64,000 nt of DNA from Pseudomonas sichuanensis (GCF_003231305.1 NZ_QKVM01000003.1:1-64000), one strand, 5' to 3'; counted from the first letter of the stretch, positions 48,930 to 58,111 are shown. A program made the numbers and translations. The notes: a model not told the origin generated them from the sequence alone.

Positions 48930-49124
48930 GGTGGTTACCCTGTTGTTGTTTAATAAAATGAACATCAGTAGGCATTTGAGCCGTTCGTGTCAAATATATT
49001 GATAGTTTCCCCGCCCTGGTTTAGGGTGGCAGGTGCCCGTGTGCCTCGTCACCCGGCCAGAATTTCTGACAGCGCCCGTGAGTCCTCAGTGCGGCGTTGC
49101 ACCTAAACAAGAGAGGAGTTTCCT

Positions 49125-50618
49125 ATGACCACCCTGACTCGTGCGGACTGGGAACAGCGTGCCCAGCAACTGAAGATCGAAGGCCGCGCCTTCATCAACG
49201 GCGAATACACCGATGCCGCATCCGGTGAAACCTTCGACTGCCTGAGCCCGGTGGACGGACGCTTCCTGGCCAAGGTTGCCAGCTGCGACCTGGCCGATGC
49301 CAACCGCGCCGTCGAAAATGCCCGCGCGGTGTTCGAATCCGGCGTCTGGTCGCGCCTGGCGCCGGCCAAGCGCAAGGCCAAGCTGATCCGCTTCGCCGAC
49401 CTGCTGCGCAAGCACGTCGAAGAGCTGGCCCTGCTCGAAACCCTCGACATGGGCAAGCCGATCGGCGACTCCTCCAGCATCGACGTGCCAGGTGCGGCCA
49501 GTGCCCTGCACTGGAACGCCGAAGCCATCGACAAAGTCTACGACGAAGTCGCGCCAACCCCGCACGACCAGCTCGGCCTGGTTACCCGTGAGCCGGTGGG
49601 TGTGGTCGGTGCCATCGTGCCGTGGAACTTCCCACTGCTGATGGCCTGCTGGAAACTCGGTCCGGCCCTGGCCACCGGTAACTCCATCGTCCTCAAGCCG
49701 TCGGAAAAATCGCCGCTGACCGCCATTCGCATCGCCCAGCTGGCGATCGAAGCCGGTATCCCGGCGGGCGTGCTCAACGTGCTGCCAGGCTACGGCCACA
49801 CCGTGGGCAAGGCCCTGGCCCTGCACATGGACGTCGACACCCTGGTGTTCACCGGTTCGACCAAGATCGCCAAGCAGCTGATGATCTACGCCGGCGAGTC
49901 GAACATGAAGCGCGTCTGGCTGGAAGCCGGCGGCAAGAGCCCGAACATCGTCTTCGCCGACGCCCCGGACCTGCAAGCCGCCGCCGAGGCCGCCGCCAGC
50001 GCCATCGCCTTCAACCAGGGTGAAGTCTGCACCGCAGGTTCGCGTCTGCTGGTGGAGCGTTCGATCAAGGACAAGTTTCTGCCCATGGTGGTCGAGGCCC
50101 TCAAGGCCTGGAAGCCGGGCAACCCGCTGGACCCGGCAACCACCGTCGGTGCGCTGGTCGATACCCAGCAGATGAACACCGTGCTGTCGTACATCGACGC
50201 CGGTCACCAGGACGGCGCCAAGCTGCTGGCTGGCGGCAAGCGCATCCTCGAAGAGACCGGCGGCACCTACGTCGAGCCGACCATCTTCGACGGCGTGACC
50301 AACGCCATGAAGATCGCCCAGGAAGAAATCTTCGGCCCGGTGCTGTCGGTGATCACCTTCGACACCGCCGAAGAAGCCATCGCCATCGCCAACGACACCC
50401 CGTACGGCCTGGCGGCCGGCATCTGGACCTCGGACATTTCCAAGGCCCACAAGACCGCCCGCGCCGTGCGTGCCGGCAGCGTCTGGGTCAACCAGTACGA
50501 CGGCGGCGACATGACCGCGCCGTTCGGTGGCTTCAAGCAGTCGGGCAACGGCCGTGACAAGTCGCTGCACGCGCTGGAGAAGTACACCGAGCTGAAGGCG
50601 ACCTGGATCAAGCTGTAA
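49125..50618 (+). CDS. NAD(P)-dependent aldehyde dehydrogenase (PuuC/KauB-like)
   Basis: The product is 497 residues; ATG 49125 follows GAGAGGAG. Catalytic Glu267 (WLEAGGKSPN) and Cys302 (NQGEVCTAGSR) are in place, with the cofactor site FTGSTKIAKQ. The sequence is of the broad type that oxidises gamma-glutamyl-aminobutyraldehyde and other aminoaldehydes in polyamine breakdown. That substrate is inferred from resemblance and from the other Puu-like genes in the window. Confidence 0.9.
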   Translation: MTTLTRADWEQRAQQLKIEGRAFINGEYTDAASGETFDCLSPVDGRFLAKVASCDLADANRAVENARAVFESGVWSRLAPAKRKAKLIRFADLLRKHVEELALLETLDMGKPIGDSSSIDVPGAASALHWNAEAIDKVYDEVAPTPHDQLGLVTREPVGVVGAIVPWNFPLLMACWKLGPALATGNSIVLKPSEKSPLTAIRIAQLAIEAGIPAGVLNVLPGYGHTVGKALALHMDVDTLVFTGSTKIAKQLMIYAGESNMKRVWLEAGGKSPNIVFADAPDLQAAAEAAASAIAFNQGEVCTAGSRLLVERSIKDKFLPMVVEALKAWKPGNPLDPATTVGALVDTQQMNTVLSYIDAGHQDGAKLLAGGKRILEETGGTYVEPTIFDGVTNAMKIAQEEIFGPVLSVITFDTAEEAIAIANDTPYGLAAGIWTSDISKAHKTARAVRAGSVWVNQYDGGDMTAPFGGFKQSGNGRDKSLHALEKYTELKATWIKL

Positions 50619-50633
50619 TCCGGTAACGCCTTT

Positions 50634-50750
50634 TCGCGGGGCAAGTCGCATCGGCGCACCGCCGCTCCCACGCAACCAAGCGCTGATGATTCATCATCAA
50701 ACCCTTGGCGGCGCGGGAGCGGCGGTGCGCCGGTGCGACTTGCCCCGCGA
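50634..50750. repeat. variant long REP-like inverted repeat
   Basis: Two arms of about 40 bases (50634-50673 and 50711-50750) are complementary apart from one or two positions. They share the outer GCGGGGCAAG and GCTCCC parts with the common REP, but an extra GC-rich segment (TCGCATCGGCGCACCG) replaces the usual centre. The loop includes the palindrome TGATGATTCATCATCA (50684-50699). Confidence 0.85.
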
Positions 50751-50786
50751 TGCTTTTTGCCTGATTTAACTGCCCGGGAGGCCACC

Positions 50787-51926
50787 ATGCGTTGGGGAAC
50801 CTATTTTGCCGTACTGGCGTCGGTGCTCAGTGTCGGGCTCGCGCTCGGCGTGAGCATGCCGCTGGTGTCCCTGCGCCTGGAGGGCTGGGGTTACGGCGGG
50901 TTCGCCATCGGCGTGATGGCGGCGATGCCGGCGCTGGGCGTGCTGGTCGGCGCCGCCGTGGCCAGCCGCCTGGCCGGTTGGGTCGGTGTACCGGCCGCCA
51001 TGCGCCTGTGCCTGTGGGGCGGGGCGCTGTCGATCGGCCTGGTGGCGCTGCTGCCCAGCTACCCGCTGTGGCTGGCGCTGCGCCTGCTGATCGGCATGTC
51101 GCTGACCGTGGTGTTCATCCTCGGCGAAAGCTGGATCAACCAGCTGGTGGTCGAGCAATGGCGCGGGCGGCTGGTGGCGCTGTATGGCAGCAGCTATGCC
51201 CTGAGCCAGCTGGCCGGGCCGATGGTGCTGGGTTTTCTCGGCTCCAACGATGACTTCGGTTTCTGGGCGGCGACCGGGCTGCTGCTGGTTGCCCCGCTGA
51301 TCCTTCTGGGTCGTAGCGGCGCACCCAGCACCGAGGCGTGCAGCGTTACCTTCCTCGACCTGTTCGCCTTCTGCCGACGGCTGCCGGTCATTGCTTGGGC
51401 CATCGCGCTGTTCGCGGCTTTCGAGGCCATGATCCTCACCCTGCTGCCGGTGTATTGCCTGCAGCAGGGCTTCACCACGGAAGTGGCGCTGTTCATGGTC
51501 AGCACCGTGGTGGTGGGCGATGCGGTGTTGCAGCTGCCGATCGGTGCGCTGGCAGATCGCATGTCGCGACGCACGTTGTTCAGTGGTTGCGCGCTGACTC
51601 TGCTGGTGTCGAGCCTGGCTATTCCATTGCTGCTGAACACGCCGCTGATCTGGCCCTTGTGGGTGCTGTTCGGGGCCAGTGCCGGAGGGTTGTTCACCCT
51701 GTCGCTGGTGTTGATCGGCGAGCGCTATCGCGATGATGAGCTGGTGCGGGCCAATGCCCACGTGGCGCAGCTGTGGGGTATCGGTTGCCTGCTCGGGCCG
51801 CTGCTGGCCGGGGCGGGTAGCCAGTGGGTCAGTGGGCATGCGTTGCTGCTGCTGATGGCGGTCGGGGCTGCGGGGTTGGTGGTGTTGACCCGGCGCAAGG
51901 ATGCCTTCGAGCCAGCCTCTGCCTGA
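50787..51926 (+). CDS. MFS transporter
   Basis: The product is 379 residues from ATG 50787 after GGGAGG. About 12 hydrophobic helices are seen, and the loop between helices 2 and 3 is short. The pattern (LEGWGYGGFAIGVMAAMPALGVLVG, RLLIGMSLTVVFILGESWIN) recalls YcaD/UmaA-like MFS permeases. The substrate is unknown. It starts 168 bases after the aldehyde dehydrogenase with a long inverted repeat between, so it is probably a separate unit. Confidence 0.85.
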   Translation: MRWGTYFAVLASVLSVGLALGVSMPLVSLRLEGWGYGGFAIGVMAAMPALGVLVGAAVASRLAGWVGVPAAMRLCLWGGALSIGLVALLPSYPLWLALRLLIGMSLTVVFILGESWINQLVVEQWRGRLVALYGSSYALSQLAGPMVLGFLGSNDDFGFWAATGLLLVAPLILLGRSGAPSTEACSVTFLDLFAFCRRLPVIAWAIALFAAFEAMILTLLPVYCLQQGFTTEVALFMVSTVVVGDAVLQLPIGALADRMSRRTLFSGCALTLLVSSLAIPLLLNTPLIWPLWVLFGASAGGLFTLSLVLIGERYRDDELVRANAHVAQLWGIGCLLGPLLAGAGSQWVSGHALLLLMAVGAAGLVVLTRRKDAFEPASA

Positions 51927-51935
51927 TCGATTGCT

Positions 51936-52012
51936 ATCGCGGGGCAAGCCCGCTCCCACGACCTGACCCAGGCTGCAATAGGAACTGCGTGGGAGCGGGC
52001 TTGCCCCGCGAT
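51936..52012. repeat. REP pair
   Basis: Arms at 51936-51960 and 51988-52012 are perfect complements with a 27-base loop. They separate the convergent MFS and phospholipase D-like genes. Confidence 0.9.
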
Positions 52013-52017
52013 AGGCC

Positions 52018-53574
52018 CTACAGCATCTTCTCCAGCCCCACCGCCTTGCTGATCCAGGCGTTGAAGCGTCGCCACATCCCCCCGGGCTCGGTCAGCAGCA
52101 TATGCCGCTGGCCATTGTCCTCGGTGACCCACACCAGCTTCCCGCCCACCAGCTTCGGCTGGTAGCTCAACGCCGGCGCCATGCCCTGTACCGCCAGGTC
52201 GCGGGTGTACTCGGCCAACTCCGGGCTGTCCACCAGCACGCCGACCTCGGTGTTCCACAGCACCGACCGCGGGTCGAAGTTGAACGAGCCGATGAACGTC
52301 TTGCGCCGATCGAACACCATCGCCTTGCTGTGCAGGCTCGAGTCGGAGCTGCCGTGCAGGCGCAGGCCGCGCCGGACACTGTGGTCGCCGGGCTGGCGGC
52401 GCAGCTCGTACAACTGCACGCCATGTTCGAGCAGGGCGCGGCGGTAGGGCGCGTAACCGCCGTGTACCGCCGGTACGTCGGTGGCCTCCAGCGAATTGGT
52501 CAGTAGCTTGACCGAGGTCCCGGCGTCCGCACGGCTGGTCAGGTACAGCAAGCCGGGCTCACCCGGCACGAAGTAGGCCGACACCAGGATCAGCTCGTGC
52601 CGCACGCTGTTCAGGTCCGGCGCCAGTTGCTGGCTCATCAGCAATTGCGGGTCGGGTTCGTCGTCGGCCAGCACTTTGCTCGGCGCGTCCCACAGCGCCT
52701 GGCTGTGCGCCCAGATCAGCTCGTTGCGCCATACGTCCAGGCGGGGCTGTGCCTGGTAGGCCATCAGCCGGTCGTAAAGGGCTTTGCGTTTGATGCGTGC
52801 CTCGGCCAGGGACACTTCCAGGCGCTGGCGGCTGGCGCGCAGGTCTTCGGCATCGGGCTGCCACCACAGGTAGTCGCCGATCGGCCGGCTCAGGGCGCTG
52901 TTCCAGTACTGGTCGAAGCCGTGCCCGAGTTGCTCGGCCACCGGGCCTACACCCAACAGGTCGATGTCGGTGAAGTTGAGGTTGGGCTCGGCGTCGAAGT
53001 ATTCGTCGCCCAGGTTGCGCCCGCCGACGATGGCCATGCTGTTGTCCACCAGGAACAGCTTGTTGTGCATGCGTCGGTGCTGGCGTGACAGGTTGAACAG
53101 CCGGCCCACGGCGCGCGTCACGCCGGTGCTGCGGCCAAGGTGCAGCGGGTTGAACACGCGGATCTGGATGTTCGGGTGGGCGGCCAGGGTGCCCATCAGG
53201 GTGTCGAGGCCGTCGCTGGTGGTGTCGTCGAGCAGGATGCGCACGCGCACACCGCGGTCGGCGGCGCGCAGCAGTTCGTGCACCAGGGCGCGGGTGCTGA
53301 GGCCGTCGTGGACGATGTAGTACTGCAGGTCGATGCTGGCCTGGGCGTTGCGGATCAGCTCGGCGCGGGCGCGGAAGGCCTCGTTGCTGTTGGGCAGCAG
53401 GCGAAAACCCGAACGCCCCTCGTAGGGCGCGGCCTGGCGCTGCACCGAGCGGCCGAACGCCGATTCACTGGCCGGCAGCGCGTGGCTGACATCACGAGGA
53501 GTCCCGGTGCTGGCGCAGCCTGACAGGCCGAGCAGCAGCACCAGCAGCAGGGGCAGGGTTGGCTGGTGTCTCAA
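52018..53574 (-). CDS. phospholipase D-family lipoprotein
   Basis: The product is 518 residues with lipobox LSGC (Cys20, then Ala), so it is expected at the outer membrane. Two HKD motifs are complete: H170-K172-D177 (HNKLFLVDN) and H415-K417-D422 (HSKAMVFD). The layout is that of cardiolipin synthase-like enzymes, but those are usually held in the inner membrane by N-terminal helices. Transfer or hydrolysis of phosphatidyl groups is likely; the substrate is unknown. Confidence 0.88.
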   Translation of the reverse strand: MRHQPTLPLLLVLLLGLSGCASTGTPRDVSHALPASESAFGRSVQRQAAPYEGRSGFRLLPNSNEAFRARAELIRNAQASIDLQYYIVHDGLSTRALVHELLRAADRGVRVRILLDDTTSDGLDTLMGTLAAHPNIQIRVFNPLHLGRSTGVTRAVGRLFNLSRQHRRMHNKLFLVDNSMAIVGGRNLGDEYFDAEPNLNFTDIDLLGVGPVAEQLGHGFDQYWNSALSRPIGDYLWWQPDAEDLRASRQRLEVSLAEARIKRKALYDRLMAYQAQPRLDVWRNELIWAHSQALWDAPSKVLADDEPDPQLLMSQQLAPDLNSVRHELILVSAYFVPGEPGLLYLTSRADAGTSVKLLTNSLEATDVPAVHGGYAPYRRALLEHGVQLYELRRQPGDHSVRRGLRLHGSSDSSLHSKAMVFDRRKTFIGSFNFDPRSVLWNTEVGVLVDSPELAEYTRDLAVQGMAPALSYQPKLVGGKLVWVTEDNGQRHMLLTEPGGMWRRFNAWISKAVGLEKML

Positions 53575-53634
53575 GGGTGAATCGTCCTGTGCGACAGGGG
53601 CTTATGGGGTTGGACCGCGGCGGGCGGCGCAACG

Positions 53635-55065
53635 TTACCCGCCAGCGTGTTCGGCCACCAGTAGACGATGGGCGGTTTCCCCCACCTTGCGCACCGCGGC
53701 CTCGATCTGCGGCGTCGGCCGCGCGGCGAAGTTCATGCGCAGGCAATTGCGGTACTTGCCCGAGGCCGAGAAGATGCTGCCCACGGCGATCTGCACGCCC
53801 TGCTCCAGTAAAGCTCGGTTCAGGCGCAATGTATCGAAACTTTCCGGCAACTCCACCCACAGCATGAAGCCGCCCTGGGGCCTGCTGGCGCGGGTGCCTG
53901 CCGGGAAATAACGGGTCACCCAGTCGCACATCTGGTCGCGGCCGCGCTGGTACTGGCTGCGCATGCGCCGCAGGTGGGGCTGGTAGTGGCCCTCGGCGAT
54001 GAAGTCGGCAATCGCCAGTTGCGCCTGGCAGGCGGTGCTGCCGGTGCTGATGTACTTCATGTGCAGCACCCGCTCCAGGTAGCGCCCCGGCGCTACCCAG
54101 CCGATACGCAGGCCCGGTGCCAGGGTCTTGGAGAACGAACTGCACAGCAGCACCCGGCCATCGTCGTCGAACGACTTGATGGTGGGCGGGCGCGGGTAGG
54201 TGTAGGCCAGGTCGCCATACACATCGTCTTCGAGGATCGCCACGTCGTAGCGCTGGGCGAGGGTGAGCAAGGCCTTCTTGCGCGCCTCGGGCATGATGTA
54301 GCCCAGCGGGTTGTTGCAGTTGGGGGTGATCTGGATGAGCTTGATCGGCCACTGCTCCAGGGCCAGCTCCAGCGCTTCGAGGCTGATGCCGGTGATCGGG
54401 TCGGTGGGGATCTCCAGCGCCTTCATGCCCAGGCCCTTGAGGGTCTGCATGGCACCGTGGAAGCTCGGCGAGTCGACCGCGACGATGTCCCCGGGTTGGC
54501 ACACCGCGCGGATGCTGCACGACAGCGCCTCGTGGCAGCCGGTGGTCACCACCAGGTCGGCCGGGCCCAGGCGGCAGCCGGAATCGAGCATCAGCCGGGC
54601 GATCTGCTCGCGCAGTTGGGCATTGCCGTGGATGTTGTCGTAGTACAGGCCGGGCATGTCCTGGCGCCGGCTGAGCTGCGCCAGGCTGCGCAGCAGCGGC
54701 TTGAGCGTGGGGCTATCGACATCCGGCATGCCGCGGCCCAGCTGGATCACGTCCGGGCGCGGGGTGGCGCGTATCAGTTCCAGCACCTGTTCCCACTGGG
54801 AGATATCCACAGGCCGTTGCGCCGGGCGGCTGATGTCGGGCAGGGCAGGGAGGTTGCGGTCCTCGGCGACGAAGTAGCCGGACTTGGGCCGTGGCGACAC
54901 CAGGCCGTTGTCCTCCAGCAGGCGATAGGCCTGCTGGACGGTGCTCAGGCTGACACCGTGTTCCACGCTCAGGGCGCGCACTGACGGCAGACGCTGACCG
55001 GGCCGGTACAGGCCCTGCTCGATGCGCGAGCCGAGCAGTTCGGCCAGGTTGAGGTAGAGAGTCAC
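53635..55065 (-). CDS. MocR-type GntR regulator with aminotransferase domain
   Basis: The product is 476 residues from GTG 55065, with AGGAG 6 bases upstream; no in-frame ATG fits. A GntR winged helix (about 1-70; PGQRLPSVRALSVEHGVSLSTVQQAYRLLEDNGLV) is joined to a fold-type I aminotransferase domain with the PLP Lys at 313 (SSFSKTLAPGL) and Asp at 280 (AILEDDVYGDL). MocR regulators sense PLP and an amino compound. It diverges from a DUF1127 gene across a region with four similar 10-mers. Confidence 0.92.
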   Translation of the reverse strand: MTLYLNLAELLGSRIEQGLYRPGQRLPSVRALSVEHGVSLSTVQQAYRLLEDNGLVSPRPKSGYFVAEDRNLPALPDISRPAQRPVDISQWEQVLELIRATPRPDVIQLGRGMPDVDSPTLKPLLRSLAQLSRRQDMPGLYYDNIHGNAQLREQIARLMLDSGCRLGPADLVVTTGCHEALSCSIRAVCQPGDIVAVDSPSFHGAMQTLKGLGMKALEIPTDPITGISLEALELALEQWPIKLIQITPNCNNPLGYIMPEARKKALLTLAQRYDVAILEDDVYGDLAYTYPRPPTIKSFDDDGRVLLCSSFSKTLAPGLRIGWVAPGRYLERVLHMKYISTGSTACQAQLAIADFIAEGHYQPHLRRMRSQYQRGRDQMCDWVTRYFPAGTRASRPQGGFMLWVELPESFDTLRLNRALLEQGVQIAVGSIFSASGKYRNCLRMNFAARPTPQIEAAVRKVGETAHRLLVAEHAGG

Positions 55066-55097
55066 GGCATACTCCTGCGTATCTTGTGGGGCTGGAC

Positions 55098-55184
55098 CGA
55101 TACAGATTGCAGGAAAATACTCCATTCAGCCGACATTACGCCAATTCTGTATGGAAATAATAAATCTGTGTTGGGTCTGTATTG
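55098..55184. promoter_or_regulatory. candidate MocR operator repeats
   Basis: Four copies of NTCTGTRTNG occur in this divergent gap: TTCTGTATGG (55145-55154), ATCTGTGTTG (55164-55173), GTCTGTATTG (55175-55184), and ATCTGTATCG on the minus strand (55098-55107). Direct repeats between the regulator and its target are typical of MocR operators. Confidence 0.6.
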
Positions 55185-55243
55185 CTCATGCCCCGCACGC
55201 GCATGCTTTCTGCACGCTATGACGTGATCTGGAGGGTGCGCAA

Positions 55244-55474
55244 ATGGGTGGCATGAGCGATGCACGGTTGCAACTGTTGGCCACGGAACTGGAGGCAGGG
55301 CAGCGGCCCAAGGTCTACTGCGCTCCGGCGGGGCTGGGGTGCTGGGGGCTCATGCTGCATCGCTGGCGCACCCGCAGGGCCTTGCTGCAGATGGAGGACT
55401 ACCAGCTGCGCGACATCGGACTGACCTGGGAACAGGCGTGCCGCGAGGCGTACAAGCCGTTCTGGAAGGATTGA
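55244..55474 (+). CDS. DUF1127-family small protein
   Basis: The product is 76 residues; ATG 55244 follows GGAGGG by 7 bases. The C-terminal half carries the DUF1127 pattern (WRTRRALLQMEDYQLRDIGLTWEQACREAYKPFW). Some DUF1127 proteins affect phosphate or amino acid metabolism and RNA handling in other bacteria. The divergent MocR regulator probably controls it. Role here unknown. Confidence 0.85.
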   Translation: MGGMSDARLQLLATELEAGQRPKVYCAPAGLGCWGLMLHRWRTRRALLQMEDYQLRDIGLTWEQACREAYKPFWKD

Positions 55475-55502
55475 GGGATCAAGGTATTGGCTTGTCAGGG
55501 TT

Positions 55503-55534
55503 GGCCCTATCGCCGGCTTGCCGGCGATAGGGCC
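55503..55534. terminator. perfect bidirectional hairpin
   Basis: GGCCCTATCGCCGG (55503-55516) and CCGGCGATAGGGCC (55521-55534) form a 14-bp stem with loop CTTG. It lies between the convergent DUF1127 and FAD oxidoreductase genes. It has no T-tract and looks like a REP variant acting as a terminator. Confidence 0.65.
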
Positions 55535-55544
55535 CCACACCCGA

Positions 55545-56837
55545 TCACAGCAGCTCTTTGAGCCGGTACCAAAGCATCCCCAGCGCCAACAGCGGCGAGC
55601 GCATCAGCCTGCCGCCGGGGAAGGTCGGGTGCGGCACCTTGGCGAACAGGTCGAAACGCCCGCTCTGCTGGCCGCTGATGGCTTCGCCGAGCAGGCGCCC
55701 GGCCAGGTGGGTGGCGTTGACCCCATGCCCGGAGTAGGCCTGGGCGTAGTAGACGTTCGGCTGCCCGGCCAGGCGGCCGATCTGCGGCAGGCGGTTGGCG
55801 CCGATGCCGATCATCCCGCCCCACTGGTAGTCGATGCGCACGTCGGCCAGTTGCGGGAACACCTTGAGCATCTTCGGCCGCATGTAGGCGGCGATGTCCT
55901 GCGGGTCGCGCCCGGAGTAGTGGCAGGCACCACCGAACAGCAGGCGATGGTCGGCGGACAACCGGTAGTAGTCCAGGGCCACGCGCTGGTCGCACACCGC
56001 CATGTTCTGTGGCAGCAGCTGGCGTGCACGCTCCTCGCCCAGCGGCTCGGTGGCGATGATGTAGCTGCCGGCCGGCAGCACCTTGCCGCCCAGTTCGCGG
56101 TTGAGGTCGTTGTGGTAGGCGTTGCAGCACAGCACCAGGGTCTTGGCGCGGACCCGGCCCTGGGCGGTGTGCACTTTCACTTCAGGGCCGTACTCGATGC
56201 GGGCGACTTGCGACTGCTCGAACAACTGCACGCCCAGGCGGCTGGCGGCAGCCGCCTCACCGAGCGCCAGGTTGAGCGGGTGCAGGTGCCCCGAGCCCAT
56301 GTCGATCAGGCCGCCGACATAGCGGTCGGAGCCGACCACCGAATGCATGTCGCCGGGCTGCACCAGGCGCAGTTCGTGGCGATAGCCCAAGCTGCGCAGT
56401 TCTTCGGCGTCCTCGGCAAAGCCTGCAAGCTCGGCGGGTTTGTTGGCCAGGTCGCAGTAGCCCCAGGTCAGGTCGCAGTCGATGGCGTGGCGCTCGACCC
56501 GTTCACGGACGATCTCCACGGCCTCCAGGCCCATCAAACGCATGCTGCGCACGCCGTCCTCGCCGATCACCGGGAGGAACTGCTCCAGGCCATGGCCGAC
56601 CCCACGGATCAGTTGCCCACCGTTGCGCCCGCTGGCGCCCCAGCCGAGCTTGCGGGCTTCCAGGAGGATCACCGACAGGCCGCGCTCGGCCAGCTCGATG
56701 GCGGTGTTCAGGCCCGAATAGCCGCCACCGACGATGCACACATCGGCGCTGTGCTCGCCCTGCAGGTAGGGATGATCGGGGTGTGGCGCGCTGCTGGCGG
56801 CGTAGTAGGAGGCGGCGTGCTGCGCGCTGTGGATCAT
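55545..56837 (-). CDS. FAD-dependent amine oxidase-like protein (PuuB/DAO family)
   Basis: The product is 430 residues from ATG 56837. The FAD motif is VCIVGGGYSGLNTAIELAERG (about 33-53), followed by GWGASGRNGGQLIRG. The end (GVNATHLAGRLLGEAISG) completes the DAO fold. It resembles gamma-glutamylputrescine oxidase PuuB. The amine substrate is not certain. REP elements flank it on both sides, so it is probably monocistronic. Confidence 0.87.
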   Translation of the reverse strand: MIHSAQHAASYYAASSAPHPDHPYLQGEHSADVCIVGGGYSGLNTAIELAERGLSVILLEARKLGWGASGRNGGQLIRGVGHGLEQFLPVIGEDGVRSMRLMGLEAVEIVRERVERHAIDCDLTWGYCDLANKPAELAGFAEDAEELRSLGYRHELRLVQPGDMHSVVGSDRYVGGLIDMGSGHLHPLNLALGEAAAASRLGVQLFEQSQVARIEYGPEVKVHTAQGRVRAKTLVLCCNAYHNDLNRELGGKVLPAGSYIIATEPLGEERARQLLPQNMAVCDQRVALDYYRLSADHRLLFGGACHYSGRDPQDIAAYMRPKMLKVFPQLADVRIDYQWGGMIGIGANRLPQIGRLAGQPNVYYAQAYSGHGVNATHLAGRLLGEAISGQQSGRFDLFAKVPHPTFPGGRLMRSPLLALGMLWYRLKELL

Positions 56838-56886
56838 CTGTCGATTCCCGGGGCTGAGGCGAAAGGTGGAGAATAGGCAACTGGCC

Positions 56887-56950
56887 AATCGCGGGGCAAG
56901 CCCGCTCCCACGCCGCTATCTAGTCGTGGGAGCGGGCTTGCCCCGCGATT
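56887..56950. repeat. REP pair upstream of the YkgJ-like gene
   Basis: Arms at 56887-56912 and 56925-56950 surround only 12 bases. The neighbouring genes are divergent, so the element lies in a promoter region and not at 3' ends. Confidence 0.88.
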
Positions 56951-56991
56951 GGGCTTATAATTCAACCTCATTCCTCGCTCTGTCCTCCCCC

Positions 56992-57345
56992 ATGTCCTGC
57001 AACCGCCACAAGATCCACTTCCTGCGCGAACTCATTCCCTCGTTCGAGTGCGTGCCCGGCTGCCACGACTGCTGTGGCCCGGTCACCACCTCGGCCGAAG
57101 AGATGGCGCGCCTGCCGCGTAAGACAGCGCAGGAGCAGGAAGCGGCCCTGGAGCACCTGAACTGCGTGCACCTGGGCCCGAACGGCTGCACGGTGTATGA
57201 AGAACGGCCAATGATCTGCCGCCTGTTCGGCACCACCCCGCGCCTGGCCTGCCCCCGCGGCCGCGGGCCTGAGCAGCCGATCGACCCGGCGGCCGAGCAG
57301 CTGGTGCACCAGTTCATCGCCACCACCCGGCAAGTGCTGGTCTGA
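56992..57345 (+). CDS. YkgJ-family cysteine cluster protein
   Basis: The product is 117 residues from ATG 56992. Eight cysteines include CVPGCHDCCGP (about 19-29), CVHLGPNGC and ICRLFG, matching the zinc- or iron-chelating YkgJ family. No Shine-Dalgarno is seen; upstream is a C-rich stretch. Function unknown. Confidence 0.85.
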   Translation: MSCNRHKIHFLRELIPSFECVPGCHDCCGPVTTSAEEMARLPRKTAQEQEAALEHLNCVHLGPNGCTVYEERPMICRLFGTTPRLACPRGRGPEQPIDPAAEQLVHQFIATTRQVLV

Positions 57346-57385
57346 ACACGCCATACCTATTCGGGATTGCTGGGGCCGCTTCGCG

Positions 57386-57460
57386 CCCCTTTCGCGGCAC
57401 GAGGCCGCTCCTACAAGTGATCGCGGTTTCCTGTAGGAGCGGCCTTGTGCCGCGAAAGGG
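57386..57460. repeat. REP pair, GTAGGAGCGGCC type
   Basis: Arms lie at 57386-57415 and 57432-57460 with one mismatch. This is the second copy in the window of the family first seen at 8240-8358. It separates the convergent YkgJ-like and Lrp-type genes. Confidence 0.87.
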
Positions 57461-57467
57461 CTGCCTG

Positions 57468-57956
57468 TCAATCCGGGATCGGCAGGCACAGGCTCTCTTT
57501 CACTTCTTCCATCACGATGTAGCTCTTCGACTCGCGCACGTGCGGCAGCTTGAGCAGGATGTCGCCCAGCAGCTTGCGGTACGAGGCCATTTCCGAGATG
57601 CGCGCCTTCACCAGGTAGTCGAAATCGCCCGACACCAGGTGGCACTCCAGCACGTGGGGCAGCTTGAGCACGGCGCGGCGGAACTCTTCGAAGGTGTCGC
57701 CGGACTTGTAGTCCAGGCTGATCTCGACGAACACCAGCAGGCTGCCCTTGAGGTGCTGTGGATTGAGCCGGGCGTTGTAGCCCATGATGATCCCCTCGCG
57801 CTCCAGGCGGCGCACGCGTTCGGTGCAGGGGGTGGTCGACAGCCCGACTTTCTCGCCCAGTTCGGTGAACGAGATGCGGCCGTCATTCTGCAGGATCCGC
57901 AGGATGTTGCGGTCGATCTTGTCCAGTTCACGCTTGCTCTGGTGCTGGGTTCTCAT
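57468..57956 (-). CDS. dadR: Lrp/AsnC-family regulator (probable DadR)
   Basis: The product is 162 residues from ATG 57956 with an upstream GGAGG. An N-terminal helix-turn-helix (KIDRNILRILQNDGRISFTELGEKVGLSTTPCTERVRRLEREG) precedes the RAM ligand-binding domain. It is divergent from dadA with a 155-base gap. In P. aeruginosa the Lrp-type DadR activates dadAX in response to L-alanine; the same role is inferred from the identical arrangement. Confidence 0.9.
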   Translation of the reverse strand: MRTQHQSKRELDKIDRNILRILQNDGRISFTELGEKVGLSTTPCTERVRRLEREGIIMGYNARLNPQHLKGSLLVFVEISLDYKSGDTFEEFRRAVLKLPHVLECHLVSGDFDYLVKARISEMASYRKLLGDILLKLPHVRESKSYIVMEEVKESLCLPIPD

Positions 57957-58111
57957 AGGGGATGCCCCTCCGTCAAAGGCAATTTTGCCGAGAATTCTCG
58001 CCAAATATAGGCGTTTATATAGTGAATTGCACTGGGCTGTCCTTCATACAATGCGCGCATCCATGCCATATCAACAAAAGACTGCGGCGAGCCGCGTGCG
58101 AGGGATGAACA

